From assembly GCA_963708775.1 (NCBI GenBank), contig CAVPTI010000002.1:484029-548028 (forward strand): a stretch of DNA of 64,000 nt, in the 5' to 3' direction. This DNA comes from JAGVSR01 sp963708775. GTDB lineage: Bacteria; Pseudomonadota; Alphaproteobacteria; Rhizobiales; Hyphomicrobiaceae. The notes under the pieces are model-generated. The model made no database searches. It worked only from the letters and a program-made list of their open reading frames with translations, and was not told the DNA's origin. Below, in pieces: positions 47,164 through 55,164 of this stretch. A program made the translations under genes and the position numbers. Each line of letters begins with the position of its first letter. The stretch's first letter is position 1.

Positions 47164-47958
47164 TTAATTCAATGCTTTCAGCGCGGCGGCGGCAGCGCGG
47201 AAATCGCGTTCGTGGACAGCGCGGCGCAATTCGGCGTCCTCGTCGGGGCCCCATTGTTCGATCTGCCAATCTTCGTCCAGATGCGCGGCGGCCCAAACGG
47301 CGTCAGCCGTCAACATGTGCTTGGCGAGTGCGATCGCGAGCACGGCGGAGCCGGTGAGTGTGGTCACAAGCTGAAGAGCGGCGAGTTGCAAGTCAGGCAG
47401 GTCCGCGATCGCTTCTGCTATGCGTTCGGAGACGAGGGCCGGCTGGTCCACATGCATCACGCCCTCGGCGCGAATGAAGCGAGCGACGATGGCCGCTTCG
47501 ACGCCTTGCAGGATCGGGTCCCAGACTTCGTTCTGGCGGGCGACGAGGGTTGCCGGTCCGGACGCGCGATAGCAGAGCAGATCGCTGCCGGCGTACGCAA
47601 CGATCTCGGCGGCGACGGCTTCGCGGTTATCGGCGACGGTATCGACGGCGCTGTTGGCGAGGCGCGTTGCCGGCATCGAAGCGGGATCAATGACGGCAGA
47701 TTGCGCGCGCCATTCGGAGAGGACGAGATCGGCAAAGGCTTCATTGGGAATGACGAGGATGCGCTTCAAAGGTGTGCGCAAAGGACGACCATCGAGACGA
47801 ATTTCAAAGCCTGAGCCATCGGCGCAAGGAACGCGTTCGGCCTCCTTGTAGAACCGCTTGGGCAGGGGCGGGCGCAAACTATCCTTAATGTTCTGTTTGG
47901 GACCGCCGGAGCTGATCTTGCCGTCGTTGTGATTGTCGTTGTTGTCGGAAGCGCTCAT
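47164..47958 (-). CDS. ATP12 family chaperone protein
   Basis: 264 residues. The ATP12 core starts near residue 30 (RPPLPKRFYKEAERVPCADG). Diagnostic segments: LDGRPLRTPLKRILVIPNEA, SMPATRLANSAVDTV and SDLLCYRASGPATLVARQNE, then LVTTLTGSAVLAIALAKHML and DEDWQIEQWGPDEDA. In mitochondria ATP12 assists F1-ATPase alpha subunit assembly, and alphaproteobacterial relatives are thought to act likewise. Its start overlaps the stop of the HAD gene by four bases. Confidence 0.92.
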   Translation of the reverse strand: MSASDNNDNHNDGKISSGGPKQNIKDSLRPPLPKRFYKEAERVPCADGSGFEIRLDGRPLRTPLKRILVIPNEAFADLVLSEWRAQSAVIDPASMPATRLANSAVDTVADNREAVAAEIVAYAGSDLLCYRASGPATLVARQNEVWDPILQGVEAAIVARFIRAEGVMHVDQPALVSERIAEAIADLPDLQLAALQLVTTLTGSAVLAIALAKHMLTADAVWAAAHLDEDWQIEQWGPDEDAELRRAVHERDFRAAAAALKALN

Positions 47959-48629
47959 GGGTCGAGTTCCTGTAGCGCCAGTTTAAGCCCATCCGAGAGG
48001 CCGAGACTATCTTTCAGAACCCGGTGGGCGCCGGCGGCTTCGAGTTCGCTGGCTGGATGATAGCCCCAGGCCACGCCGATGGCGCGGGCACCAGCATCGC
48101 GGGCCATGCCGACATCGTAGGTGGTGTCGCCGACCATCAGCGTGCGATGCGGTTCAGCGCCGGCTTCGGCCATTGCCGCGAGCAGCATTCCTGGATGCGG
48201 CTTCGACGGGTTCGTGTCTGCTGTTTGCAAAGTGACAAACACATTGGTGAACCCTTCCCGCTCCAACACGGCTGCGAGCCCGCGCCGGCTTTTGCCGGTG
48301 GCAACGCCGAGCAGGACACCGGGTTCACCTGCGAGTGTCTGCAATGTTTCGCGTATGCCGGGATAAAGGGGCTCCGCGTGTGCCTTGTCTCGCCGCAGTT
48401 CGCCGAACGCGCTTTTGTAGGCTTCAGCCAGCGCCGTGACGTCGGCGGCCCTGGCCATTGGCGTCAACCGGCGAACGGCCTCCTCCAGCGACAGCCCGAC
48501 GACGGACAGGATTTCGGTGCGTCCCGGTGCCGGGAGGCCGAAACCGGCGAAGGCGCGCTCCATCGCGGCAACGATCATGTGCTGGCTGTCGACGAGCGTG
48601 CCGTCGCAATCGAACACGACGAGTTTCAA
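47955..48629 (-). CDS. HAD-family hydrolase (phosphoglycolate phosphatase-like)
   Basis: 224 residues. HAD motif I VVFDCDGTLVDSQHMIVAAM, a helical cap with GLPAPGRTEILSVVGLSLEE, motif II GVATGKSRRGL, and motifs III and IV NPSKPHPGMLLAA with VGDTTYDVGMARDAGARAIG. The fold and cap suggest a small-molecule phosphatase similar to Gph. The substrate is not determinable. Coupled by ATGA to both neighbouring genes. Confidence 0.92.
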   Translation of the reverse strand: MKLVVFDCDGTLVDSQHMIVAAMERAFAGFGLPAPGRTEILSVVGLSLEEAVRRLTPMARAADVTALAEAYKSAFGELRRDKAHAEPLYPGIRETLQTLAGEPGVLLGVATGKSRRGLAAVLEREGFTNVFVTLQTADTNPSKPHPGMLLAAMAEAGAEPHRTLMVGDTTYDVGMARDAGARAIGVAWGYHPASELEAAGAHRVLKDSLGLSDGLKLALQELDP

Positions 48630-48871
48630 CGGCCGCCCTCCAGGCGACGCTCGAGGCGGGCGATGCGCGCCTCGCGCGCTTCGACCAGACGCAGCAGAAG
48701 ATCAGATCGGCGGGTGCTCTCTTGCATCGTGTCGGTCACGACGTTGCCATAGGGCCTGCCGAACGTGCCGCGCGTCTGCCGTGCGCTCTCGCGCAACACG
48801 AACAGCGGGATCGCGGCCGCGCCGGCGACAAAGAGGACGTACAGCGCGATGGACATCACGTCGCCCGTCAT
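48626..48871 (-). CDS. Small membrane protein with basic cytosolic helix
   Basis: 81 residues. One N-terminal transmembrane segment (MSIALYVLFVAGAAAIPLFV) is followed by a charged helical tail (SDLLLRLVEAREARIARLER) that should form a coiled coil. Overlaps the HAD gene by four bases and the next upstream gene by one, so it is firmly in the operon. Function unknown. Confidence 0.72.
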   Translation of the reverse strand: MTGDVMSIALYVLFVAGAAAIPLFVLRESARQTRGTFGRPYGNVVTDTMQESTRRSDLLLRLVEAREARIARLERRLEGGR

Positions 48872-49140
48872 CAGCGCGACCCGCCGCCACCGCTGCCGCC
48901 GGATGACGACCGCTTCGTGGTCTCAAGGCGCTGCAAGCGAGCTTCCTGATCCTGCACGACCTTTTCAATGAGATCGTTCTGCCGCTTCATCTCGACGATG
49001 TACTCTTCCAGCATCTCGCCGTGCGTCTTGCCGCTGCGGCCGGTGTAGACGCTCTGGCTGCGTTGGGCGAAATAGATGAAGACGCCAATCAGGACGAGGA
49101 TCGGCAGCCAGTTGACGATGAGGGGTATGAGATCTGTCAT
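48871..49140 (-). CDS. Small membrane protein with coiled-coil tail
   Basis: 89 residues. A transmembrane segment (LIPLIVNWLPILVLIGVFIY) is followed by a heptad-rich helix (LEEYIVEMKRQNDLIEKVVQ then DQEARLQRLET) and a Gly/Ser tail. Its plan is the same as that of the next gene (transmembrane helix, then LEARxARL-type helix), so the two may be ancient duplicates that form a heterodimer at the membrane. Starts 20 bases after the rluC stop. Confidence 0.72.
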   Translation of the reverse strand: MTDLIPLIVNWLPILVLIGVFIYFAQRSQSVYTGRSGKTHGEMLEEYIVEMKRQNDLIEKVVQDQEARLQRLETTKRSSSGGSGGGGSR

Positions 49141-49159
49141 AGATTGTTCCTGCTGCCGA

Positions 49160-50146
49160 TCACTCTTCGCCAGCAGAATACCTGCTGCTATCCAATCCCA
49201 AAAGGTCCCAGGTGCGAAGCATATGGGGAGGAAGCGGCGCGGTGACGTCGATTTTTCCTCGTCCTGACGGATGGGGGATGATGAGGCGGCGCGCGTGGAG
49301 GTGAAGCTTGCCTTCCATGTTCTCCGCGGGCAATTCCATGCCGCCTTCGTACTTGGGGTCCCCGACGATCGGATGGCCGATGATCGACATGTGGGCGCGC
49401 AACTGGTGCTGGCGGCCTGTGACCGGCTTCAATGAGACCCACGCTGCCTTGCGTCCGACGCGATCGATGACGGAATAATGCGTGGTGGCGTGCATCGCTT
49501 CTTTCTGCTCGCCGGGTTCGGCCTTGCGCACGCGGTCACCATCGGGACCGGTAGCTTTGACGAGAGCGGCTTCGACCTTGCCCTGGACAGGGTTCGGCAC
49601 ACCCTTCACGAGCGCCCAGTAGGTTTTCGCCGCTGATCGGGTCTGGAAGGTGCGGCCGAGCTTGGCGGCGGCATTACGGGTTTTTGCAACGAGGAGGACG
49701 CCGGAGGTATCGCGGTCGAGGCGGTGGACGAGGCGCGGACGTTCGCCTCCGAAGCGATCTGCCATGCCGGCCAGCATGCCATCGATGTGGCGCTTGGTTC
49801 CCGTGCCGCCCTGAACGGCGATCCCGGCGGGCTTATTCAGAACGAGCACGTCGTCGTCCTCGAACAGGATCATCTTTTCGATGATGTCGCGGTCGCCCTT
49901 CGAAACGCCGGGCGGCGCCTTGAGGCCGGGCTTGGACACCTTTGGCTGGCGAATGATCGCGGGAACGCGGATCTCCTGGCCTTCGCTCAGACGATCGTTG
50001 GCCTGCGCGCGCTTGCTGTCGACGCGGACCTGGCCGGAGCGCAGAAGCTTTTGCAGATAGCTGTAGCCGAGTTCGGGGAAATGGATGCGGAACCAGCGGT
50101 CGAGACGCATGTCGCTCTCGGCGGCGGCGACGGTGATCGTCTCCAC
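49160..50146 (-). CDS. RluA-family 23S rRNA pseudouridine synthase (RluC-like)
   Basis: 328 residues from a GTG at 50146. An S4 RNA-binding domain (MRLDRWFRIHFPELGYSYLQ) precedes the pseudouridine synthase domain with catalytic Asp in RLVHRLDRDTSGVLLVAKT, LVKGVPNPVQGKVEAALVK and PVTGRQHQLRAHMSIIGHP. It isomerises uridines in 23S rRNA. The coding-like sequence (IKEKIANPKVETITV) extends upstream of the GTG. An ATG at 50195 overlapping the crcB stop as ATGA would reach it if one base near 50174 were removed, so the true start may be 50195. Confidence 0.92.
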   Translation of the reverse strand: METITVAAAESDMRLDRWFRIHFPELGYSYLQKLLRSGQVRVDSKRAQANDRLSEGQEIRVPAIIRQPKVSKPGLKAPPGVSKGDRDIIEKMILFEDDDVLVLNKPAGIAVQGGTGTKRHIDGMLAGMADRFGGERPRLVHRLDRDTSGVLLVAKTRNAAAKLGRTFQTRSAAKTYWALVKGVPNPVQGKVEAALVKATGPDGDRVRKAEPGEQKEAMHATTHYSVIDRVGRKAAWVSLKPVTGRQHQLRAHMSIIGHPIVGDPKYEGGMELPAENMEGKLHLHARRLIIPHPSGRGKIDVTAPLPPHMLRTWDLLGLDSSRYSAGEE

Positions 50147-50191
50147 TTTCGGGTTGGCGATCTTTTCTTTGATCGTGTTCGTTGGTCGGGG

Positions 50192-50585
50192 TCATGTGAG
50201 CGTCCAGCGCGCGAGGGCCATGCCGGCGACGAGGCCCGCAATCGAGAGGACAACCGAGCCGGCGATATAGGCCGCGACGGCTTCCAGCGAGCGGTTGGCG
50301 TATAGGTCGGCGGCATCGAGAGAGAACGCCGAAAACGTCGTGAAGCCACCGAGGATGCCGGCCATGATGAAGGCGCGTAATTCAGGCGAGCTGTCGAAGC
50401 GTTCGATGATCGTCACCACGGCCAGCCCCATGAGGAACGAGCCCACGACGTTCACGGTGAGTGTCGCCCACGGGAAAGATCGGGCCGCCACGAGCGAAAG
50501 CATAACCTGCGAACGCCTGGTAGGTGAGGAAGCGGAGCGCCGCTCCGATGGCGCCGCCCGCCGAGACAAGAACCAGCAGCTTCAT
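50192..50585 (-). CDS. crcB: Fluoride ion channel CrcB (one frame break)
   Basis: A four-transmembrane Fluc channel that expels fluoride. The start is ATG 50585 (MKLLVLVSAGGAIGAALRFL). The N-terminal 34 residues and the rest lie in different frames. Removing one base near 50472 restores IFP-WATLTVNVVGSFLMGL and 130 residues, the usual length. The span is one base over a multiple of three. The conserved polar motif GGFTTFSAFSLDAADL (the Phe-box and Thr of the pore) is intact. rluC follows. Confidence 0.88.
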
Positions 50586-50648
50586 CGCGCCCCCGGAAAC
50601 CGGCAATTTGGGCACCTATAGCCCGCCGGCGCCCGTTAACGCAAAGGC

Positions 50649-50885
50649 TCAATCGTCGTCAGGATTGGTGGAAAAGCCGCGGCCCAGCGCCCATCCAATG
50701 GTCCAGCCGATCAGCATTGCGAGGAGATTGACGCCGAGAAAGATCGCGGAGTGCAGGTCGGCGACCTGATCGGGACTGTCGAACTTCAGCTTGTCCACGA
50801 TCCAGGAGGCTACAGGCGTCGCCAGGAAAACAGTCGTGACGGCCGCAAAGGTCGCGGCGAAAATCATCGCTACGAGATAGCGCAT
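50649..50885 (-). CDS. Small two-helix membrane protein, unknown function
   Basis: 78 residues with two transmembrane segments (LVAMIFAATFAAVTTVFLAT and AIFLGVNLLAMLIGWTIGWA) and a short polar loop (VDKLKFDSPDQVADLHS). It starts 46 bases after the stop of the Tae4-like gene on the same strand. Both lie between rarA and crcB. I do not recognise the family. Its position makes it a candidate partner of the amidase, on context alone. Confidence 0.6.
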   Translation of the reverse strand: MRYLVAMIFAATFAAVTTVFLATPVASWIVDKLKFDSPDQVADLHSAIFLGVNLLAMLIGWTIGWALGRGFSTNPDDD

Positions 50886-50931
50886 GCGGACCTCCGGTGT
50901 GTGATGTTGAGCGACATGCGCGGGGATCGTC

Positions 50932-51477
50932 CTACTGCACTTCCCAGAACCAGATTTCGCCGGCGCCCGCGTAGTTCGAGTAGTAGCCGATCCAAGAGAA
51001 CCACTCCATCAACCACTTGGCGCTGGAGCGGTAGCCGTTCCACACATCGATGTGGTCGCCGGTGGCGCGGCCCTGATCGGAGGAGCGGTGCCAGTAGTCC
51101 TGAATGTAGATGATGCCCGTGCGGCCGAAAATCTTCGGATAGAACTGGGCGGCGTCGGCGCCGGTGAATTTTTCGATCCGACCGACACCGGCGATGTTGG
51201 CGCGTGCGAGGGCGTTGGCGAGCTGGCTGGCATTGATGAAGTGCATCTCTTCGCGGGGGTGCACGGAGCAATGTGAGCAGCCGCTGATCTGGGCAGGCTG
51301 GACACCTGCGCGGCGAAGGGCCACGCCCATGCGGATCGCGCACTGATTGGAGAAGACGGGAAAGGCCTTTTTGACCTGACGGCCTTCAAGGTTGGTGAGA
51401 TCCTGGGGCGCGAGGCAGGGTGTCTGTACGCTTTCGTTGATGGGATGGCCGTACCAGAGGTCTTTGAATTCGATCAT
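50932..51477 (-). CDS. Tae4-family (type VI amidase effector) peptidoglycan amidase-like protein
   Basis: 181 residues with no signal peptide. Family features: LWYGHPINESVQTPC at the N-terminus, FSNQCAIRMGVALRRAGV, whose Cys is the catalytic nucleophile position, and GIIYIQDYW then GDHIDVWNG, whose His completes the dyad. In the family these proteins cut D-Glu to meso-DAP bonds after delivery by a type VI system. I see no tss/hcp/vgrG gene here and no Tai4-type immunity gene with a signal peptide. It may be a domesticated cell-wall enzyme or an orphan effector. The family call is from motif memory. Confidence 0.78.
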   Translation of the reverse strand: MIEFKDLWYGHPINESVQTPCLAPQDLTNLEGRQVKKAFPVFSNQCAIRMGVALRRAGVQPAQISGCSHCSVHPREEMHFINASQLANALARANIAGVGRIEKFTGADAAQFYPKIFGRTGIIYIQDYWHRSSDQGRATGDHIDVWNGYRSSAKWLMEWFSWIGYYSNYAGAGEIWFWEVQ

Positions 51478-51593
51478 GCCGACGTACTCCCCCCAAGATT
51501 TCGGCTGTTCTCACACGCCCCCGCGTCAGGCCGGGACTATAGCATCGCAGGCGGTTGGCGCCAGCCGGGGTCAGTGGCGATCGGATCGCAGCG

Positions 51594-52904
51594 TCAGCCG
51601 CGCTTTTTGCGCAGGGCGGCCCAGTAGTCCAGGCGCTTCTTGATCTCGCGTTCGAAGCCGCGTTCGGGCGGATCGTAATACTGCGGGCGGCGCTTCATTT
51701 CGTCGGGGAAGTAGTTCTGGCCGGAGAATCCATCGGGTGCGTCGTGGTCATATTGATAGCCCTCGCCATAGCCCTCCTCCTCCATGAATTTGGTCGGCGC
51801 GTTGAGGATGATTTTGGGCGGGGCGAGCGAGCCGTGGTCGCGGGCGGCGCGCATGGCGGCTTTGTAGGCGACGTAGTTAGCGTTCGATTTGGGGGCCGTG
51901 GCGAGGTAGATGACGGCTTCGCTGAGGGCAAGTTCGCCTTCGGGCGAGCCGAGGAAGTCGTAGGCGTCCTTGGCGGCGTTGGTGATGACAAGGGCCTGCG
52001 GATCGGCCAGCCCGATATCCTCGATCGCCATGCGGACGAGGCGGCGTGCGAGGAAGAGACGGTCTTCGCCGCCTTCGAGCATGCGCGCGAACCAGTAGAG
52101 CGCGGCGTCAGGATCGGAGCCGCGCACGGACTTATGCAGCGCCGAGATCAGGTTGTAGTGACCTTCGCGGCCTTTGTCGTAGATGGGCGCGCGGCGCTGG
52201 ACGAGGCGGACGAGTTCCTCGCGGCCAATGGGCTTGGCGGCTTCGGGCACGGTGGCGAACACATCCTCGGCGAGGTTCAGGATGGCGCGGCCGTCGCCGT
52301 CGGCCATTTGCACGAGGGCGTCGCGGGCATCGTCGTCGAGGGGGAGCTTGCGGCCCGTCTCGGCTTCGGCGCGCTGGAGGAGGCCTTCGAGGGCGGCATC
52401 GTCGAGGCGGTTCAGCGTGAGGACGATGGCGCGCGAGAGCAGAGCGGCGTTGAGTTCGAAGGACGGGTTCTCGGTGGTGGCGCCGACGAGCGTGATCGTT
52501 CCGTCTTCGACGTGCGGCAGGAAGCTATCCTGTTGCGAGCGGTTGAAGCGATGGATTTCGTCGATGAATAGCAGCGTGCCGCGGCCCTGCTCGCGCTGCA
52601 TGCGCGCTTTGTCGAAGGCTTTGCGCAGGTCTTGGACGCCGGAGAAGATCGCGGACAGTTGTTCGAATACGAGGTTGGTTTCGCCAGCGAGCAGGCGCGC
52701 GATCGTCGTCTTACCGCAGCCCGGCGGACCCCAGAGGATGAGGCTCGGCAGTCGGCCACCTTTGAGCAGTCGCGTGAGTTTGCCGTCGGCACCGACGAGA
52801 TGGTCCTGCCCGGTGACTTCGGCGAGCGTGCGCGGGCGCAGCCGGTCGGCAAGCGGGCGCGGGGCACCTTTCTCAAGGCCGGCGGCTTCGAAGAGGTTGG
52901 TCAT
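51594..52904 (-). CDS. rarA: Replication-associated recombination protein A (RarA/MgsA AAA ATPase)
   Basis: 436 residues. Walker A ILWGPPGCGKTTIARLLAGE, Walker B TLLFIDEIHRFNRSQQDSFL, sensor 1 LVGATTENPSFELNAALLSR, and a C-terminal tetramerisation region (FARMLEGGEDRLFLARRLVR then EDIGLADPQALVI). The N-terminal PLADRLRPRTLAEVTGQDHL is typical. It works at stalled replication forks with RecA. Its start overlaps the degQ stop as TGATG. Confidence 0.96.
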   Translation of the reverse strand: MTNLFEAAGLEKGAPRPLADRLRPRTLAEVTGQDHLVGADGKLTRLLKGGRLPSLILWGPPGCGKTTIARLLAGETNLVFEQLSAIFSGVQDLRKAFDKARMQREQGRGTLLFIDEIHRFNRSQQDSFLPHVEDGTITLVGATTENPSFELNAALLSRAIVLTLNRLDDAALEGLLQRAEAETGRKLPLDDDARDALVQMADGDGRAILNLAEDVFATVPEAAKPIGREELVRLVQRRAPIYDKGREGHYNLISALHKSVRGSDPDAALYWFARMLEGGEDRLFLARRLVRMAIEDIGLADPQALVITNAAKDAYDFLGSPEGELALSEAVIYLATAPKSNANYVAYKAAMRAARDHGSLAPPKIILNAPTKFMEEEGYGEGYQYDHDAPDGFSGQNYFPDEMKRRPQYYDPPERGFEREIKKRLDYWAALRKKRG

Positions 52905-54385
52905 CAGGGTGTTATAGGCCGGACCATCGTGCGGCGAAACCCGTGGATCAGCGAAACCGGCACCTGCAGGAGCATGGATTTGCCGTCGCGGCGGATACCG
53001 ACGATCCAGGTGCGCTGGCGTGTGTTGAGCTGCTGTTCGAGGTCGGCGATGTCGTCGACGCGCTGTTGCTGCAGTTCGGTGATCACGTCGCCCGGCTGGA
53101 AGCCGAGACGCTGCGCGACCGAGCCGGGACGCAGAGACACGATGGCGACCCCGTCGCCTTCGTCGATGCCGAGTTCGTCGGCAAGGCCCGGGAGAATGTT
53201 GGAGACGCGGGCGCCATCGAAAGGATGCGTGCCCACGAGGTTGCGGACATCGTCCTTGCCGGGCTGGGGTGGTGCGGCGAGCGCGAGATCGATCGTGACC
53301 GGGCGGCGATTGCGGAGCAAATCGATGCGGGCGGTGTTGCCTACGCCGCGGGTTGTCAGGCGGTAGTACACGGCGCGGGGATCGGTGACTTCGAAGCCGT
53401 CGATGCGGGTGATCACGTCGCCGGCCTGGAGGCCTGCCGCCGCACCCGGTCCGCGATTGGAGACGCGCGAGACGACGGCGCCGGAGATGCGGTCGAGACC
53501 CAGAGCTTCCGCGATCTCGCGCGTGACGGGTTCAAGGAGGACGCCGAGCCAGGGACGCTCGACCTTGCGGCCGGCGGCGGTGCTCTCGACGTAGAGGCGC
53601 ACGAGGTTGGACGGGATCGCGAAGCCGATGCCCTGCGAGCCGCCGGTCTGGCTGAAGATCATCGTGTTGATGCCGATCAGCCGTCCGGACATATCGACGA
53701 GCGCGCCACCGGAGTTGCCGGGGTTGATTGCGGCATCGGTTTGAATGAAAACCTGGCTGTCGGATTTGCCGATTTCGGTGCGGGCGAGCGCGGAGACGAT
53801 GCCGGACGTGACGGTCTGGCCGACCCCGAACGGATTGCCGATGGCGAGGACGAGATCGCCGACTTCGAGCGTGTCGCTGTCTTCAAAGGCGATGGTGGGG
53901 AAGCGGGTGTCGCCGCCTTCGATTTTAAGGATTGCGATGTCGGTCTTGTCGTCCTGCACGACGACGCGGGCATCAAATTCGCGCTTGTCGGCGAGCGCCA
54001 CGCGGATCTCCGTTTCGCCGCGGCCTTTGATGACGTGTGTGTTGGTGACGATCGTGCCGTCGGGCGAGACGATGACGCCGGAGCCGAGCGAAGACTGGAC
54101 GCGCTCGGAGGGCCGGCCAAAGCGTTCGCCGAAAAACTGGCGGAAGAACGGATCATTGGCGAACGGCGAGGAGAACGCCTGCACGCGGCGGCGGACGTAA
54201 ACGTTGACGACGGCGGGCGAGGCTTTGCGGGCGATGGGCGCGAAAGAGTACTGCACCATCTCGCGCGACGGGGGCACCTGCTTCTGCTGCGCGGCCGAGC
54301 GAGAGGTGATCGCGACTTCAAAGGCTACGAACGCGAGCAGGAGGCCCACAGCGCTCAGGGCCCAGACGGCAGCGCGGTTTCGCAT
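52904..54385 (-). CDS. DegP/DegQ-type periplasmic serine protease (HtrA)
   Basis: 493 residues. A membrane or signal segment (AVWALSAVGLLLAFVAFEVA) precedes a trypsin-like domain with His in GTIVTNTHVIKG, Asp in DDKTDIAILKIEG and Ser in TDAAINPGNSGGALVDMSG, followed by two PDZ domains (LGLDRISGAVVSRVSNRGPG and the region 400-480). The glycine-rich motif VLAIGNPFGVGQTVTSG is intact. It degrades misfolded envelope proteins. First gene of the rarA operon, 170 bases past the rplQ stop. Confidence 0.95.
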   Translation of the reverse strand: MRNRAAVWALSAVGLLLAFVAFEVAITSRSAAQQKQVPPSREMVQYSFAPIARKASPAVVNVYVRRRVQAFSSPFANDPFFRQFFGERFGRPSERVQSSLGSGVIVSPDGTIVTNTHVIKGRGETEIRVALADKREFDARVVVQDDKTDIAILKIEGGDTRFPTIAFEDSDTLEVGDLVLAIGNPFGVGQTVTSGIVSALARTEIGKSDSQVFIQTDAAINPGNSGGALVDMSGRLIGINTMIFSQTGGSQGIGFAIPSNLVRLYVESTAAGRKVERPWLGVLLEPVTREIAEALGLDRISGAVVSRVSNRGPGAAAGLQAGDVITRIDGFEVTDPRAVYYRLTTRGVGNTARIDLLRNRRPVTIDLALAAPPQPGKDDVRNLVGTHPFDGARVSNILPGLADELGIDEGDGVAIVSLRPGSVAQRLGFQPGDVITELQQQRVDDIADLEQQLNTRQRTWIVGIRRDGKSMLLQVPVSLIHGFRRTMVRPITP

Positions 54386-54505
54386 GCGTGATCCTCGACG
54401 GGTTCTGCTTAGGGCGAACCGATGATCTCAAAAGTTCATATAGTTGATGCGGGCGGCCAGCAAAAGTTAGCGAGTTTTCACGTTAGTCGCAGGCCGGAAA
54501 AGGAA

Positions 54506-54535
54506 AACGCCCGCCGGGCAAACCCGACGGGCGTT
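54506..54535 (-). terminator. Terminator at the end of the ribosomal operon (after rplQ)
   Basis: Stem AACGCCCGTCGGG/CCCGGCGGGCGTT with a four-base loop, followed on the minus strand by TTCCTTTT, about 20 bases past the rplQ stop. Confidence 0.85.
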
Positions 54536-54556
54536 GAAGTGATTACAACGGGTGGA

Positions 54557-54988
54557 TTATGCGCCGGATTCGTCGCGGGCGGCGACTTCGGCTTCATGGC
54601 GGGCCTTGTCTTCCGAGCCCTTGACGCTTTCGTCGCGGTCGACCAGTTCGATGACCGCGCGGGGAGCGCTGTCGCCGTAGCGGAAGCCGGCCTTCAGGAC
54701 GCGCGAGTAGCCGCCATTGCGGTTCTTGTAACGCGGAGCCAGAACGTCGAACAGCTTCTTGGCCATGTCCTCGTCGCGCAGACGCGCGGCGGCGAGACGG
54801 CGCGAGTTCAAATCCCCGCGCTTGGCCAGCGTGATGTACTTGTCGATCACGCGCTTCAGGTCTTTGGCCTTGGGCAGCGTCGTGACGATCTGCTCGTGCT
54901 TGATGAGGGCTGCGGCCATGTTGGAGAACATGGCTTGGCGATGGGCGCTATCGCGGTTGAACCGCCGGCCTAAACTTCCGTGACGCAT
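54557..54988 (-). CDS. rplQ: 50S ribosomal protein L17
   Basis: 143 residues, with the universal start MRHGSLGRRFNRDSAHRQAM and the LPKAKDLKRVIDKYITLAK region. The C-terminal 25 residues are acidic (DRDESVKGSEDKARHEAEVA), longer than in E. coli (127 residues) but usual for alphaproteobacteria. It surrounds the peptide exit tunnel. Last gene of the alpha operon, downstream of rpoA with two REP-like copies in the gap. Confidence 0.98.
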   Translation of the reverse strand: MRHGSLGRRFNRDSAHRQAMFSNMAAALIKHEQIVTTLPKAKDLKRVIDKYITLAKRGDLNSRRLAAARLRDEDMAKKLFDVLAPRYKNRNGGYSRVLKAGFRYGDSAPRAVIELVDRDESVKGSEDKARHEAEVAARDESGA

Positions 54989-55063
54989 GGTTGTATCTCT
55001 CTTTTTCTCTACCGGTTGTTACGGGGAGGTTCTACGGCCTCGCCTCGTTATGCTCTTTGATTT

Positions 55064-55105
55064 GCGCATGGCGACTCCCCTGTCGGGGAGCCGGCCGCCA
55101 TGCGC
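55064..55105. repeat. REP-like palindromic repeat, copy 3
   Basis: GCGCATGGCGACTCCCCTG plus TCGGGGAGCCGGCCGCCATGCG-type right half. Same architecture as the 27.1-27.2 kb copies, with paired changes: outer stem C-G becomes T-A and inner stem CTCCGC/GCGGAG becomes CTCCCC/GGGGAG. Lies between rpoA and rplQ. Confidence 0.82.
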
Positions 55106-55115
55106 GGAGTTCGTG

Positions 55116-55156
55116 TTGCATGGCGACGCCGCTCCGGGGAGCCGGCCGCCATGCGC
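55116..55156. repeat. REP-like palindromic repeat, copy 4
   Basis: Right-half sequence identical to copy 3 (GGGGAGCCGGCCGCCATGCGC) and a slightly diverged left half (GTTGCATGGCGACGCCGCTC). Eleven bases from copy 3, so the two form a pair in the rpoA-rplQ gap. Confidence 0.78.
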
Positions 55157-55164
55157 GGTAAGTC

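Noticed and set aside
50649..51477. Complete type VI secretion locus
   Set aside because: Only an effector-like gene is present; no tss, hcp, vgrG or PAAR gene occurs in the window.
52943..54391. 482-codon open frame on the plus strand
   Set aside because: Antisense shadow of the HtrA protease gene.
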